DNA of 39,909 nt from Chloroflexota bacterium (lineage in GTDB: Bacteria > Chloroflexota > UBA6077 > JACCZL01). The notes beneath the pieces are model-generated. The model was not told the DNA's origin, made no database searches, and saw only the letters and a program-made list of their open reading frames with translations. Within the stretch, counting starts at the first letter, position 1, and each line of letters opens with the position of its first letter. This document shows, one piece after another, positions 32,636 through 39,909 of this stretch. The DNA lies in assembly GCA_020850535.1 (NCBI GenBank), contig JADZEM010000046.1:1-39909 (forward strand), given 5' to 3'. The translations under genes were made by a program, and so were the position numbers.

Positions 32636-34114
32636 TCAGCCGACGAGGGCGGTGCGCAGCTCTTCGAGCAGGTGCGAGGGGTCGAGACCCTCGTACCCGA
32701 GGTGCTGCACGAGCTCCTCAGCTGTGTAGCGCTGGCCCTCGCGCCAGCGGTCCACCAGAAAGCGGCCGGCCCGCGCCGAGCGATACCAATCCTCGTCGTG
32801 CTCCTGGGCCAGGAACGCCGAGAGCTGGCTTCCGAACAGCGCCGCCCGCAGGTGGCGCGCGCCGGCGAACGGATCGTCCGTGACGTTCAGGAAGTCCTCG
32901 GCGAACGGGCGGACCATCAGCGCATCGGCGAATCGGTCCACGTACTCCGACTCCAGCATCTCCGGCTCCGGATGCTTCCGTAGCTCCACCTCGTACAGGT
33001 GGCTGGCCGCTGCCCGGCGCACGCGGTAGAGCCGCTCGAACGCCTGAAGGCGGATGGCATCGCGGGTGGCGTCGGCCTCCAGGCGCAGCGAGAGCCAGTC
33101 CGGCTTCCCGAGCAGCCCGGCGAACAGGAGGCCGTACCCTTCGCTCAGGGCCGCGTCGCCGAAGCGCCGGTAGACGATGGACTGCGTCGGGTCAGCATGC
33201 GCGTACCGCTCGGCCTCGCCCACCAGCCGCAGCATCGCGGAGACGTCGGCGTAGCCGCCGCGCGGGGCCAGTACTGCCACTACCTCATCTGGGACGCCGA
33301 TGGGCGCGACGAACGAGCGGGCGACGCGGTCCGCCAGATCCTGTTGGTCGAGTTTGACCTGGGTCTGGTCCTGCAGCCGGATGCCGAGGTCCCAGACCAT
33401 CCGCGTGACAGTCGGCATCAGGCGGTGATCCGGGAAGATGCGGTCGTAGGCCTCGCCCCGGAACAGCCATTCGAGATCCACCTCCCAGGCATCGCCGTCG
33501 TCCAGCTTGAAGTGGATCAACTGGTCGCGCAGGGCGTCCAGGTACAGCTCTCTCGTCTCCTCAAGCAGCCAGGTGGCCAGTTTGGACACCTCGTCGACGG
33601 CCACGGCGCGGACGGTGGCCCAGAACCCGAGGTCGTCGGTCGGCTGATCGTACTGACCGAGCAGCAGCATCTGCTCGCGGGCCGCCCGCAGCCGGTCCAG
33701 ACGCAGACGCTGGAGCGGCTTGTAGACACCGCGTAGCTGCTCGTCCAGCTCGTGGCGCGGCTCCCTCTCGGGTTCGAGGGTGACCATCTGCTGGGCCAGC
33801 CGCCACGGCAGCGTGTCGCCACCCCAGTCGACCGTCGTGAGCCGCTCCTGCACGGCGATGTCGGCCTGTGAGCGGGCCTCGGCGCTCCGGACGAACTGCT
33901 CCAGCACCAGCCGCTGCAGCCCAGGTGCGACCCGCTCGTCGGCGTCGATGTCCAGCAGTTGCTCGTAGGCGTCGAGCGACCACACCTCGGCGTACCGCTC
34001 GTAGATGGACGGCCAGCGCAGCCCTTGATACCGTCCACTACGATCCAGGTAGTGGGACCGCTCGAGGTCGGTTACCAGCAGGTCGGCGTCGCGTTCGAAG
34101 AAGGCGAGATGCAT
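32636..34114 (-). CDS. Uncharacterised protein, possibly a metallopeptidase-like fold without its zinc site
   Basis: 492 residues, mostly helical, acidic/Arg-rich, with no signal peptide or membrane segment. The segment at about 286-335 (GGYADVSAMLRLVGEAERYAHAD, then YRRFGDAALSEGYGLLFAGLL) and the end (RAGRFLVDRWREGQRYTAEELVQHLGY) recall M3/carboxypeptidase-Taq-like gluzincins. The place of the HExxH helix reads RLVGE (296-300), so no zinc histidines are present; the later Glu (E325) is kept. This relationship is from memory of the fold and is tentative. The ATG has a poor ribosome site; an extended -10 (TGC TATACT) lies at 34206-34214. No obvious partner nearby. Confidence 0.6.
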   Translation of the reverse strand: MHLAFFERDADLLVTDLERSHYLDRSGRYQGLRWPSIYERYAEVWSLDAYEQLLDIDADERVAPGLQRLVLEQFVRSAEARSQADIAVQERLTTVDWGGDTLPWRLAQQMVTLEPEREPRHELDEQLRGVYKPLQRLRLDRLRAAREQMLLLGQYDQPTDDLGFWATVRAVAVDEVSKLATWLLEETRELYLDALRDQLIHFKLDDGDAWEVDLEWLFRGEAYDRIFPDHRLMPTVTRMVWDLGIRLQDQTQVKLDQQDLADRVARSFVAPIGVPDEVVAVLAPRGGYADVSAMLRLVGEAERYAHADPTQSIVYRRFGDAALSEGYGLLFAGLLGKPDWLSLRLEADATRDAIRLQAFERLYRVRRAAASHLYEVELRKHPEPEMLESEYVDRFADALMVRPFAEDFLNVTDDPFAGARHLRAALFGSQLSAFLAQEHDEDWYRSARAGRFLVDRWREGQRYTAEELVQHLGYEGLDPSHLLEELRTALVG

Positions 34115-34205
34115 GGCGGATGTCCGTCAGGCGGGCTGCGACGGAGGCCCGGGCCACTTCTGGCCGCGCGTTGCGACGAGTCTGGGTGCTTCGCCGTGCG
34201 CCGCG

Positions 34206-34214
34206 AGTATAGCA
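34206..34214 (-). promoter_or_regulatory. Extended -10 promoter of the uncharacterised 492-residue gene
   Basis: Reverse-strand TGC and TATACT (box 34206-34211) without a recognisable -35. Shares the 13-mer cgcgagtatagca with the peptide ABC promoter at 11452. Leader about 85 nt. Confidence 0.5.
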
Positions 34215-34238
34215 TTCGCCTGAAGGAGAGGAGCCGAC

Positions 34239-34715
34239 GTGAAACCGTCCGTCAAGCGCGTTGCCGATGCCCTGCACGCCGCCGGTATCGACGCCGAGAT
34301 TCGCCAGACCCCCGCCAGCACGCGGACCGCCGAGGAGGCCGCCGCGGCGGTCGGCGCCACCGTCCCGAGAATCGTCAAGTCGCTGGTCTTCCTGGCCGAT
34401 GGCGAGCCGATCCTGGCGCTGGTCTCGGGGTCCAATCGCCTGGATACTGCTCGACTCGGCGCGGCGCTCGGCAAGAGCATCGCGCGGGCCGACGCCGCCA
34501 CCGTCCGCGCGGCGACCGGGTTCGCCATCGGCGGCGTGCCGCCGCTCGGGCACACCACCCCGCTGCCGGTCATCATCGACCGCGACCTGACGACGTTCGA
34601 TGTCGTCTGGGCGGCGGCCGGCACGCCAAACGCCGTCTTTCCCGTCGCGCCGGCCGAGCTGGTCCGGGCCACTGGCGGCACGGTCCTCGACCTCAAAGTC
34701 GAGGCCGACGCCTGA
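34239..34715 (+). CDS. YbaK/EbsC family aminoacyl-tRNA deacylase
   Basis: 158 residues from a GTG at 34239, behind AAGGAGAGG. The family hydrolyses mischarged tRNAs, for example Cys-tRNA(Pro) or Ala-tRNA(Pro), in trans. Visible marks are the conserved lysine K47 in RIVKSLVF, the strand ILALVSGSNRLD, the GFAIGGVPPLGH loop and the LPVIIDRDL strand. Which tRNA is edited cannot be read from the sequence. It lies upstream of the first moeA gene with 73 bp between; moeA has its own -10 box, so an operon is uncertain. Confidence 0.92.
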   Translation: MKPSVKRVADALHAAGIDAEIRQTPASTRTAEEAAAAVGATVPRIVKSLVFLADGEPILALVSGSNRLDTARLGAALGKSIARADAATVRAATGFAIGGVPPLGHTTPLPVIIDRDLTTFDVVWAAAGTPNAVFPVAPAELVRATGGTVLDLKVEADA

Positions 34716-34740
34716 CCGGTTCGGGAGAGGAGCGCGTCGC

Positions 34741-34749
34741 TGGTACAAT
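34741..34749 (+). promoter_or_regulatory. Extended -10 promoter of the first moeA
   Basis: TGG followed by TACAAT (34744-34749), no clear -35. Transcription would start near 34756. Confidence 0.5.
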
Positions 34750-34788
34750 CCAGGCCAGCGGAAGGGCCGGCCTGGCCCCGGTGATGAT

Positions 34789-36036
34789 ATGCACGGCGGA
34801 GCCGTCAAAGAACTGTTCAACGTCCTGACCACTCGCGACGCGTTCGCGAAGCTCGAGGCGTACCTTCACGGGCCGGTCGCCGTCGAGCGGGTGCGGACGG
34901 AAGACGCACTGGGGCGCGTACTGGCCGAGAGCCTGGACGCGCCCGGCCGCCTGCCGACGTTCCGCCGGTCGACGATGGACGGCTTCGCGGTGCGGGCCGA
35001 AGATACGTTCGGCGCGAGCGAAGGGCTGCCGGCCTACCTGACCATCGTGGACGAGGTGCTGATGGGTCGGCCGGCTCGGCGCAGCCCTGAGCTGGGCGAG
35101 ACGGTGCGGATCGCGACCGGCGGCATGCTCCCAGACGGCGCGGACGCCGTCGTGATGATGGAGCACACCCAGGACGTGGACGCCACCACCATCGAGGTGC
35201 TGCGGCCCGTCGCGCCCGGCGAGCACGTCATCCAGATCGGCGAGGATGTGGAGACGGGCGTCCGCCTGCTCGACGCCGGCCACGCGCTCCGGCCCCAGGA
35301 CGTGGGCGGTCTGCTGGCGCTCGGCATCACCGAGGTCGGCGTCTCGAAGCGGCTGCGCGTCGGCATCATCTCCGGCGGCGATGAGATCGTGTCGCCAGAC
35401 CGGCAGCCCGGTCCCGGCCAGATCCGCGACATCAACACCTACACCATTGCCACGCTGGTCGAGCGGGCCGGCCACACGCCGGTGAAGTTCGGCGTCGTGC
35501 CGGACGTCTACGAGGCGCTGGAGACGGCCGCCCGCGAGGCGCTGCCCCAGGTGGACGTGCTGATCCTCTCCGCTGGCAGCTCGGTCAGCACCCGCGACAT
35601 GACGGCCCAGGTGATCGCCTCACTCGGCACGCCGGGCGTGCTGGTGCATGGGGTCTCGCTCAAGCCCGGCAAGCCGACCATCCTGGCGATGATCGGCGAC
35701 AAACCGGTCTTTGGCCTGCCCGGCAATCCGGTCAGCTGCATGGTCACGTTCGACCTGTTCGTTGGCCCGACGTTGCACCGGCTGGCCGGCCGCACCGATC
35801 CGGAGTTCCGCCAGACGGTGTCGGCGCGGCTGACCCGCAACGTCGCCTCGGCGCCCGGCCGCGAGGACTACTTCCAGGTTCGGCTCGACCACCGCCCAGA
35901 CGGGATCTGGGCCGAGCCGGTTTTCGGCAAGTCAAACCTGATCTACACCCTGGTCAAATCGGACGGCATGGTCCGCATCGACCTCGACACCAGCGGCCTG
36001 ACCGAGGGGCAGTGGGTGCAGGTCATCCTGTTCTAA
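34789..36036 (+). CDS. moeA: Molybdopterin molybdenumtransferase MoeA (single-domain type)
   Basis: 415 residues from the ATG at 34789; no Shine-Dalgarno is visible, so the start is the least certain point. MoeA inserts molybdate (or tungstate) into adenylylated molybdopterin. Marks in order: RRSTMDGFAVRAED with the catalytic-site Asp, ATGGMLPDGADAVVMMEHT, IISGGDEIVSPD followed by GQIRDINTYTIATLVERAG, ILSAGSSVSTRDMT, and KPVFGLPGNPVSCMVTFDLFV. The C-terminal beta-barrel ends in EGQWVQVILF. It forms a tandem with a second, fused MoeA gene 93 bp downstream. No other molybdenum-cofactor gene lies in the window. Confidence 0.95.
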   Translation: MHGGAVKELFNVLTTRDAFAKLEAYLHGPVAVERVRTEDALGRVLAESLDAPGRLPTFRRSTMDGFAVRAEDTFGASEGLPAYLTIVDEVLMGRPARRSPELGETVRIATGGMLPDGADAVVMMEHTQDVDATTIEVLRPVAPGEHVIQIGEDVETGVRLLDAGHALRPQDVGGLLALGITEVGVSKRLRVGIISGGDEIVSPDRQPGPGQIRDINTYTIATLVERAGHTPVKFGVVPDVYEALETAAREALPQVDVLILSAGSSVSTRDMTAQVIASLGTPGVLVHGVSLKPGKPTILAMIGDKPVFGLPGNPVSCMVTFDLFVGPTLHRLAGRTDPEFRQTVSARLTRNVASAPGREDYFQVRLDHRPDGIWAEPVFGKSNLIYTLVKSDGMVRIDLDTSGLTEGQWVQVILF

Positions 36037-36129
36037 CGCCTGCACACACGCGCGAGCACTCGAATTCCACATGCGCGCGGCGAGGCGGCTGCTGTCCGAC
36101 CACCGACCGGCGCTCGGGACGGAGCCACG

Positions 36130-38052
36130 ATGCCACGCAAGGTCTATCTCGAAGATATCCCGCTGGACGAGGCCCGTCGGCGCTACGACGAGGCGCTGGC
36201 GGCAGCCGGTGCGCTGCAGCCTATCGAGAGCGAGCGGGTGCCGGTTGGCGACGCGCTGGGACGCGTCACAGCGTCGCCGGTCTGGGCGGCCCTCTCCAAC
36301 CCGCACTACCACGGCGCGGCGATGGACGGCGCGGCGGTCCGTGCCGAGGACACGCGAGGCGCGTCCGAGGCCACGCCGATCCGTCTGAAGCTCGGCCCGG
36401 AGGCCGAGTGGGTGGACACCGGCGACCCGCTGCCGGACGGCATGAACGCCGTCATCATGGTCGAGCACATCCACTCGCACGGCAGCGAGATCGAGATCAT
36501 GGCTCCCGTCGCGCCCTGGCAGCATGTCCGCTCGATGGGCGAGGATATCGTCGCCACCGAGCTGGTGCTCCCCGAGGGCAAGGTGCTCGCGGCCGTCGAT
36601 CTCGGGGCGGCTGCCGCCTGCGGACATCCGTACCTGAACGTGCGACGCAAACCACGGGTCGCGATCTTCCCCACTGGCACCGAGCTGGTCGAGCCGGGCA
36701 CGAACGTCAAGCCGGGCGACATCGTCGAGTTCAACTCGCTGATGCTGGCCGGCCAGATCGCCGAGTGGGGCGGCGAGCCGCACCGCCAGGGCATCACGGC
36801 CGACAAGTACGAACTGCTCAAAGAGCGCATCTCGGCGGCGCTGGACACCCACGACATCGTGCTGGTCAACGCCGGCTCGTCGGCCGGCTCCGAGGACTTC
36901 ACCGCCCGGATCGTGAGCGAGCTGGGGCAGGTGGTTGTCCATGGCTGCGCGATCCGGCCCGGCCACCCGATCATTCTCGGGGTGGCGCGCGGCAAGCCGA
37001 TCATCGGCATCCCTGGCTACCCGGTCTCGGCCGTCCTGACCTGCGAGCTGTTCGTCAAACCGCTGATCTACCGACTGCTCGGCGCGAGCGCCCCGACCCG
37101 CCCGAAGGCGACGGCGACCATCACCCGCAAGATCCTCTCCCCAATGGGTGAGGACGAGTTCCTGCGCGTCAAGCTGGGCCGCGTCAACGGACGGCTGATC
37201 GCCACGCCGTTGCAGCGGGGCGCGGGCGTCACTATGTCGCTGGTGCGCGCGGACGGGATCGCCTTGGTCCCGCGCCTGTCGGAGGGGCTCCAGGCCGGCG
37301 CCGAGGTCGAGGTCGAGCTGCTGCGCGACCCGGCCGAGATCGACCGGACCATCGTCGCCATCGGCAGCCACGACCTGACCCTCGATCTTCTGTCGAGCGA
37401 GCTGAGCAAGGCCCACACTGGCCTCAGCCTGTCCTCGTCGAATGTCGGCAGCCTGGGCGGCCTGATCGCCCTGCAGCGCGGCGAGGCGCACCTGGCAGGA
37501 TCGCATCTGCTGGACGAGGACAGCGGCGAGTACAACGTCTCCTACGTCAGGCGCTACCTGCCCGAGACGCCGGTCGTGCTGGTCAACCTCGTCTACCGTG
37601 ACCAGGGGCTGATCGTGCCGAAGGGGAACCCCAAGGCGCTCGGCGGCCTGGACGATCTCCTGCGGCCAGACGTCCAGTTCGTCAACCGGCAGCGTGGGGC
37701 CGGCACCCGCGTGCTGCTGGACTACCGTCTCAAGCAGATGGGGGCGGCGCCGGCCCTGATCCAGGGCTACCGCCGCGAGGAGTACACCCACCTGGCCGTG
37801 GCCGCAGCCGTATCGGGCGGCTCGGCGGACACCGGCCTGGGCATCCTGGCGGCGGCTCGCGCGCTGCATCTTGACTTCGTGCCGCTCATGAAGGAGCGCT
37901 ACGACCTCGTCATCCCCAGGCCCGTCTACGAGTCGGGCCTGCTCGACCCGCTGCTCGCGCTGATTCGCGGGGCGGCCTTCCGCGAGCAGGTGGCAGCGCT
38001 GGGCGGCTACGATGTCTCCCAGATGGGCGAGGTGGTCGCCGAGATCGGGTAG
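36130..38052 (+). CDS. MoeA fused to a C-terminal periplasmic-binding-protein-like domain
   Basis: 640 residues. Residues about 1-400 are a MoeA: YHGAAMDGAAVRAED, DTGDPLPDGMNAVIMVEHI, FPTGTELVEPG with IVEFNSLMLAGQIAEWGG, NAGSSAGSEDFT and GIPGYPVSAVLTCELFV. Residues about 404-640 are a type-2 binding-protein fold (IVAIGSHDLTLDLLSSEL, RGEAHLAGSHLLD, FVNRQRGAGTRVLLD, ADTGLGILAAARALHLDFVPL), like that of molybdate/tungstate-binding and some LysR proteins. With no signal peptide, this domain stays in the cytoplasm and may sense or hold metal oxyanion. Such fusions are known in archaea and some bacteria. ATG at 36130, weak GGAG 7 nt upstream. Confidence 0.94.
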   Translation: MPRKVYLEDIPLDEARRRYDEALAAAGALQPIESERVPVGDALGRVTASPVWAALSNPHYHGAAMDGAAVRAEDTRGASEATPIRLKLGPEAEWVDTGDPLPDGMNAVIMVEHIHSHGSEIEIMAPVAPWQHVRSMGEDIVATELVLPEGKVLAAVDLGAAAACGHPYLNVRRKPRVAIFPTGTELVEPGTNVKPGDIVEFNSLMLAGQIAEWGGEPHRQGITADKYELLKERISAALDTHDIVLVNAGSSAGSEDFTARIVSELGQVVVHGCAIRPGHPIILGVARGKPIIGIPGYPVSAVLTCELFVKPLIYRLLGASAPTRPKATATITRKILSPMGEDEFLRVKLGRVNGRLIATPLQRGAGVTMSLVRADGIALVPRLSEGLQAGAEVEVELLRDPAEIDRTIVAIGSHDLTLDLLSSELSKAHTGLSLSSSNVGSLGGLIALQRGEAHLAGSHLLDEDSGEYNVSYVRRYLPETPVVLVNLVYRDQGLIVPKGNPKALGGLDDLLRPDVQFVNRQRGAGTRVLLDYRLKQMGAAPALIQGYRREEYTHLAVAAAVSGGSADTGLGILAAARALHLDFVPLMKERYDLVIPRPVYESGLLDPLLALIRGAAFREQVAALGGYDVSQMGEVVAEIG

Positions 38053-38113
38053 GGATGCGCACCGGCATCACCTGCCGCGCTCTGCCATTCCCAGGGGGGC
38101 CGGACGCCTCCGC

Positions 38114-38119
38114 TACAAT
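38114..38119 (+). promoter_or_regulatory. -10 box upstream of dihydrolipoyl dehydrogenase
   Basis: TACAAT, without a recognisable -35; would start transcription near 38126. Confidence 0.4.
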
Positions 38120-38194
38120 TCCCCCGTACACCCTGATCCTGGTTGACTTTCTGGAGTTCACGACACCGTGTCGATGACTTCAGGTGGGGAGCGA

Positions 38195-39616
38195 ATGGTG
38201 TCGGAGCACAACGTCGACGTCTGCATCATTGGGACTGGCCCCGGCGGGTACGTCGCCGCCGTGCGGGCCTCCCAACTCGGACTGAAGGTCGCGGTCGTAG
38301 AGCGCGAGGAGCTGGGCGGCGTCTGCCTCAACCGAGGCTGCATCCCGACCAAGGCGATGCTCCGCTCGGCCGAAGTCCTGACGACCATGCGCCACTCGGC
38401 GGACTACGGCATCAGCGCCGACAACATCACCGTCGATTTCGGCAAGGTGGTGGACCGCCGCGAGAAGGTCGTCAAGCAACTGGTGGGCGGCATCGGCGGC
38501 CTGATGAAGTCGTACAACGTCGAGGTCATCAAGGGCCACGGCCAGTTGACCGAGCGTGGCAAGGTCAAGGTCTCAGGCGCATCGGATGCGACGGTCAACG
38601 CCAAGAACGTGATCCTGGCGACGGGGTCGCTCCCGGCGAAGCTGCCGATACCCGGCGGCGATGGCCCTGGCGTCATCGACAGCGACGGCGCGCTGGCCCT
38701 GCGCGAGATCCCGAAGTCGATGCTGATCATCGGCGGCGGCGCGGTCGGCAGCGAGTGGGCCTGCGTGTTCGCGTCATTCGGCACAAAGGTGACGCTGGTC
38801 GAGATGCTGCCGACGCTCCTCCCGCTTGAGGATGAGGACATGGGCAAGACGCTGGCGCGCTCGCTGCAGCGCCAGGGCGTCACGGTCCACACCGAGGCGA
38901 AGCTCGAAGAGATCACGGTCGGCGACGATGGCCTGAGCGTCGGCACGCTGACGCTCAAGGACGGCAAGCAGGAGAAGGTCGCCGCCGAGAAGATCCTGGT
39001 CGGCGTGGGCCGCAAGCCGAACACGGCCAGCCTGGGGTTGGAGACTGTCGGCGTGGCGACCGACCGCCGGGGCTTCGTGCCGGTCGACGACTACCTTCGC
39101 ACGAACGTCCCGAACGTCTACGCTATCGGTGACCTCAGCGGTCGGATGCTGCTGGCACACGTCGCCTCGCACCAGGGCGTGGCCGCTGTCGAGGCGATTG
39201 CCGGCAAGGGCCACCCGATGGACTACAAGGCCGTCCCGGCCTGTACGTACACCCATCCCGAGGTCGCCTCGGTCGGCCTTTCCGAGAAGAAGGCGCGCGA
39301 GGCCGGCTACGACGTGCGGATCGGGCGCTTCCCGTTCGTCGCCAGCGGCCGGGCGATGACCTACGGCGAGACGGACGGCATGGTCAAGGTCGTGGCCGAC
39401 GCCAAATACGGCGAACTGCTGGGCATGCACGTCATCGGCCCCCAGGCCAGTGAGCTGATCCCCGAGGCAACGCTCGGCATCCGGCTGGAGGCGACCCTCG
39501 AAGACATCATGGGGACGATCCACGCCCACCCGACGCTGGCGGAGGCCATCGGCGAAGCGGCCTGGGCGGCGGCCGGCGGCGCCCTGAACCTGCCGAAGCC
39601 CCGCGAGCGCGCGTAG
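38195..39616 (+). CDS. lpdA: Dihydrolipoyl dehydrogenase (E3)
   Basis: 473 residues from the ATG at 38195 (GGGGAG just upstream); a GTG at 38168 with GGAG at 11 nt is the alternative. The flavoprotein reoxidises dihydrolipoamide with NAD in 2-oxoacid dehydrogenase or glycine-cleavage complexes. FAD site VCIIGTGPGGYVAAVRASQLG, redox disulfide GGVCLNRGCIPTK, NAD site LIIGGGAVGSEWACVFASFG, and the C-terminal His-Glu pair region HAHPTLAEAIGEA are all present. No E1/E2 or gcv genes adjoin it, so which complex it serves is open. An 11-copy 7-bp repeat starts 2 bp after the stop. Confidence 0.96.
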   Translation: MVSEHNVDVCIIGTGPGGYVAAVRASQLGLKVAVVEREELGGVCLNRGCIPTKAMLRSAEVLTTMRHSADYGISADNITVDFGKVVDRREKVVKQLVGGIGGLMKSYNVEVIKGHGQLTERGKVKVSGASDATVNAKNVILATGSLPAKLPIPGGDGPGVIDSDGALALREIPKSMLIIGGGAVGSEWACVFASFGTKVTLVEMLPTLLPLEDEDMGKTLARSLQRQGVTVHTEAKLEEITVGDDGLSVGTLTLKDGKQEKVAAEKILVGVGRKPNTASLGLETVGVATDRRGFVPVDDYLRTNVPNVYAIGDLSGRMLLAHVASHQGVAAVEAIAGKGHPMDYKAVPACTYTHPEVASVGLSEKKAREAGYDVRIGRFPFVASGRAMTYGETDGMVKVVADAKYGELLGMHVIGPQASELIPEATLGIRLEATLEDIMGTIHAHPTLAEAIGEAAWAAAGGALNLPKPRERA

Positions 39617-39617
39617 G

Positions 39618-39699
39618 GTGGATCGTGGATCGTGGATCGTGGATCGTGGATCGTGGATCGTGGATCGTGGATCGTGGATCGTGGATCGTGGATCGTGGA
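39618..39699. repeat. 7-bp tandem repeat, 11 full copies
   Basis: Unit gtggatc, perfect from 39618 to 39694, plus gtgga to 39699. Starts 2 bp beyond the lpdA stop. Length likely varies between strains by slippage. Confidence 0.95.
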
Positions 39700-39754
39700 A
39701 GCATACCGGCTGACGCGCGCCGCTGCGATGGAGTAAAAACGCAACTCCCCATGG

Positions 39755-39842
39755 CATCCTGAGCGCAGCGAAGGATCTCACGCGCTGACCGTCACGGTTG
39801 GGAGATCCTTCACGTCGCTCGCAAGCTCGCTCGTTCAGGATG
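39755..39842. repeat. Palindromic intergenic repeat, family 2, second copy
   Basis: Outer pair catcctga (39755-39762) with tcaggatg (39835-39842); inner pair aaggatct (39771-39778) with agatcctt (39803-39810). Same plan as 22414-22522. No gene is seen from 39700 to the window end. Confidence 0.7.
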
Positions 39843-39909
39843 ACAGACGCTTTGCTGACCGCTGACGCAAACGTCGAGGGGCAGCAGATAGCGCGAACGT
39901 TGACGGTCA

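Noticed and set aside
39618-39699. Possible CRISPR array
   Set aside because: The 7-bp units are contiguous with no spacers, and no cas genes are present.
39361-39781. Reverse-strand open frames with repeated TIHDPRS peptides
   Set aside because: They arise from the 7-bp tandem repeat, and no start or family supports a protein.
1-39909. tRNA or rRNA genes
   Set aside because: I looked for the T-loop consensus and acceptor-stem pairing in the intergenic gaps and saw none.

Overview
The window is GC-rich chromosomal DNA with dense, mostly single-copy genes. GTG and TTG starts are common. Shine-Dalgarno sequences are usually strong, and promoters look like ordinary sigma-70 types. The gene style suggests a soil or thermophilic Chloroflexota bacterium (Thermomicrobia-like). 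The evidence is Tat-plus-lipobox binding proteins with long Ala/Pro/Lys/Glu linkers, a MoeA fused to a binding-protein domain, a DtxR-FeoA regulator, and a winged-helix/DEDD/GIY-YIG fusion. This is inference; there is no rRNA or tRNA in the window to settle it.

Layout. 1-2.7 kb: a bifunctional homocysteine methyltransferase/methylenetetrahydrofolate reductase gene, flanked on both sides by copies of a short palindromic mobile element. 2.7-3.4 kb: a zinc-ribbon/SH3 membrane protein. 3.8-7.2 kb: a sugar ABC importer operon (binding protein and two permeases, no ATPase). 7.5-11.3 kb: a peptide-type ABC importer operon (binding protein and two permeases, no ATPase). 11.8-16 kb: a small Pro-rich protein, an IscA-type Fe-S protein, then a reverse-strand group of small metabolic genes (SDR, DUF1810, HIT, sugar isomerase-like, Asp/Glu racemase-like). 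16.1-20.1 kb: membrane-fusion lipoprotein, plsX and a TPR membrane protein. 20.2-25.3 kb: DtxR-type metalloregulator, PBP1-type binding lipoprotein, acyl-CoA ligase and an LppX/LolA-like secreted protein. 25.5-32.5 kb: GIY-YIG fusion protein, a divergent pair for histidine-derived one-carbon metabolism (cyclodeaminase and glutamate formimidoyltransferase), PEP carboxylase and IF-1. 32.6-39.6 kb: a large protein of unknown function, YbaK-type deacylase, two tandem MoeA genes (the second fused to a binding-protein domain) and dihydrolipoyl dehydrogenase. The window ends in a 7-bp tandem repeat and a second palindromic repeat family.

How it fits together. Folate one-carbon metabolism recurs: the methyltransferase/reductase at one end and formimidoyltransferase plus cyclodeaminase in the middle both feed folate C1 pools. 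Both ABC importers must borrow ATPases encoded elsewhere. The strongest unexpected signal is a non-autonomous transposable element family. It has 17-bp terminal inverted repeats and, in two independent copies, a 10-bp target duplication (one perfect, one 9/10). Other points of note are a GIY-YIG protein whose DnaQ-like domain has lost most catalytic residues, a large protein that may be a metallopeptidase relative without its zinc helix, and a DtxR regulator with an unusual combination of primary metal ligands. I saw no CRISPR array, phage, transposase gene or obvious new defence system.
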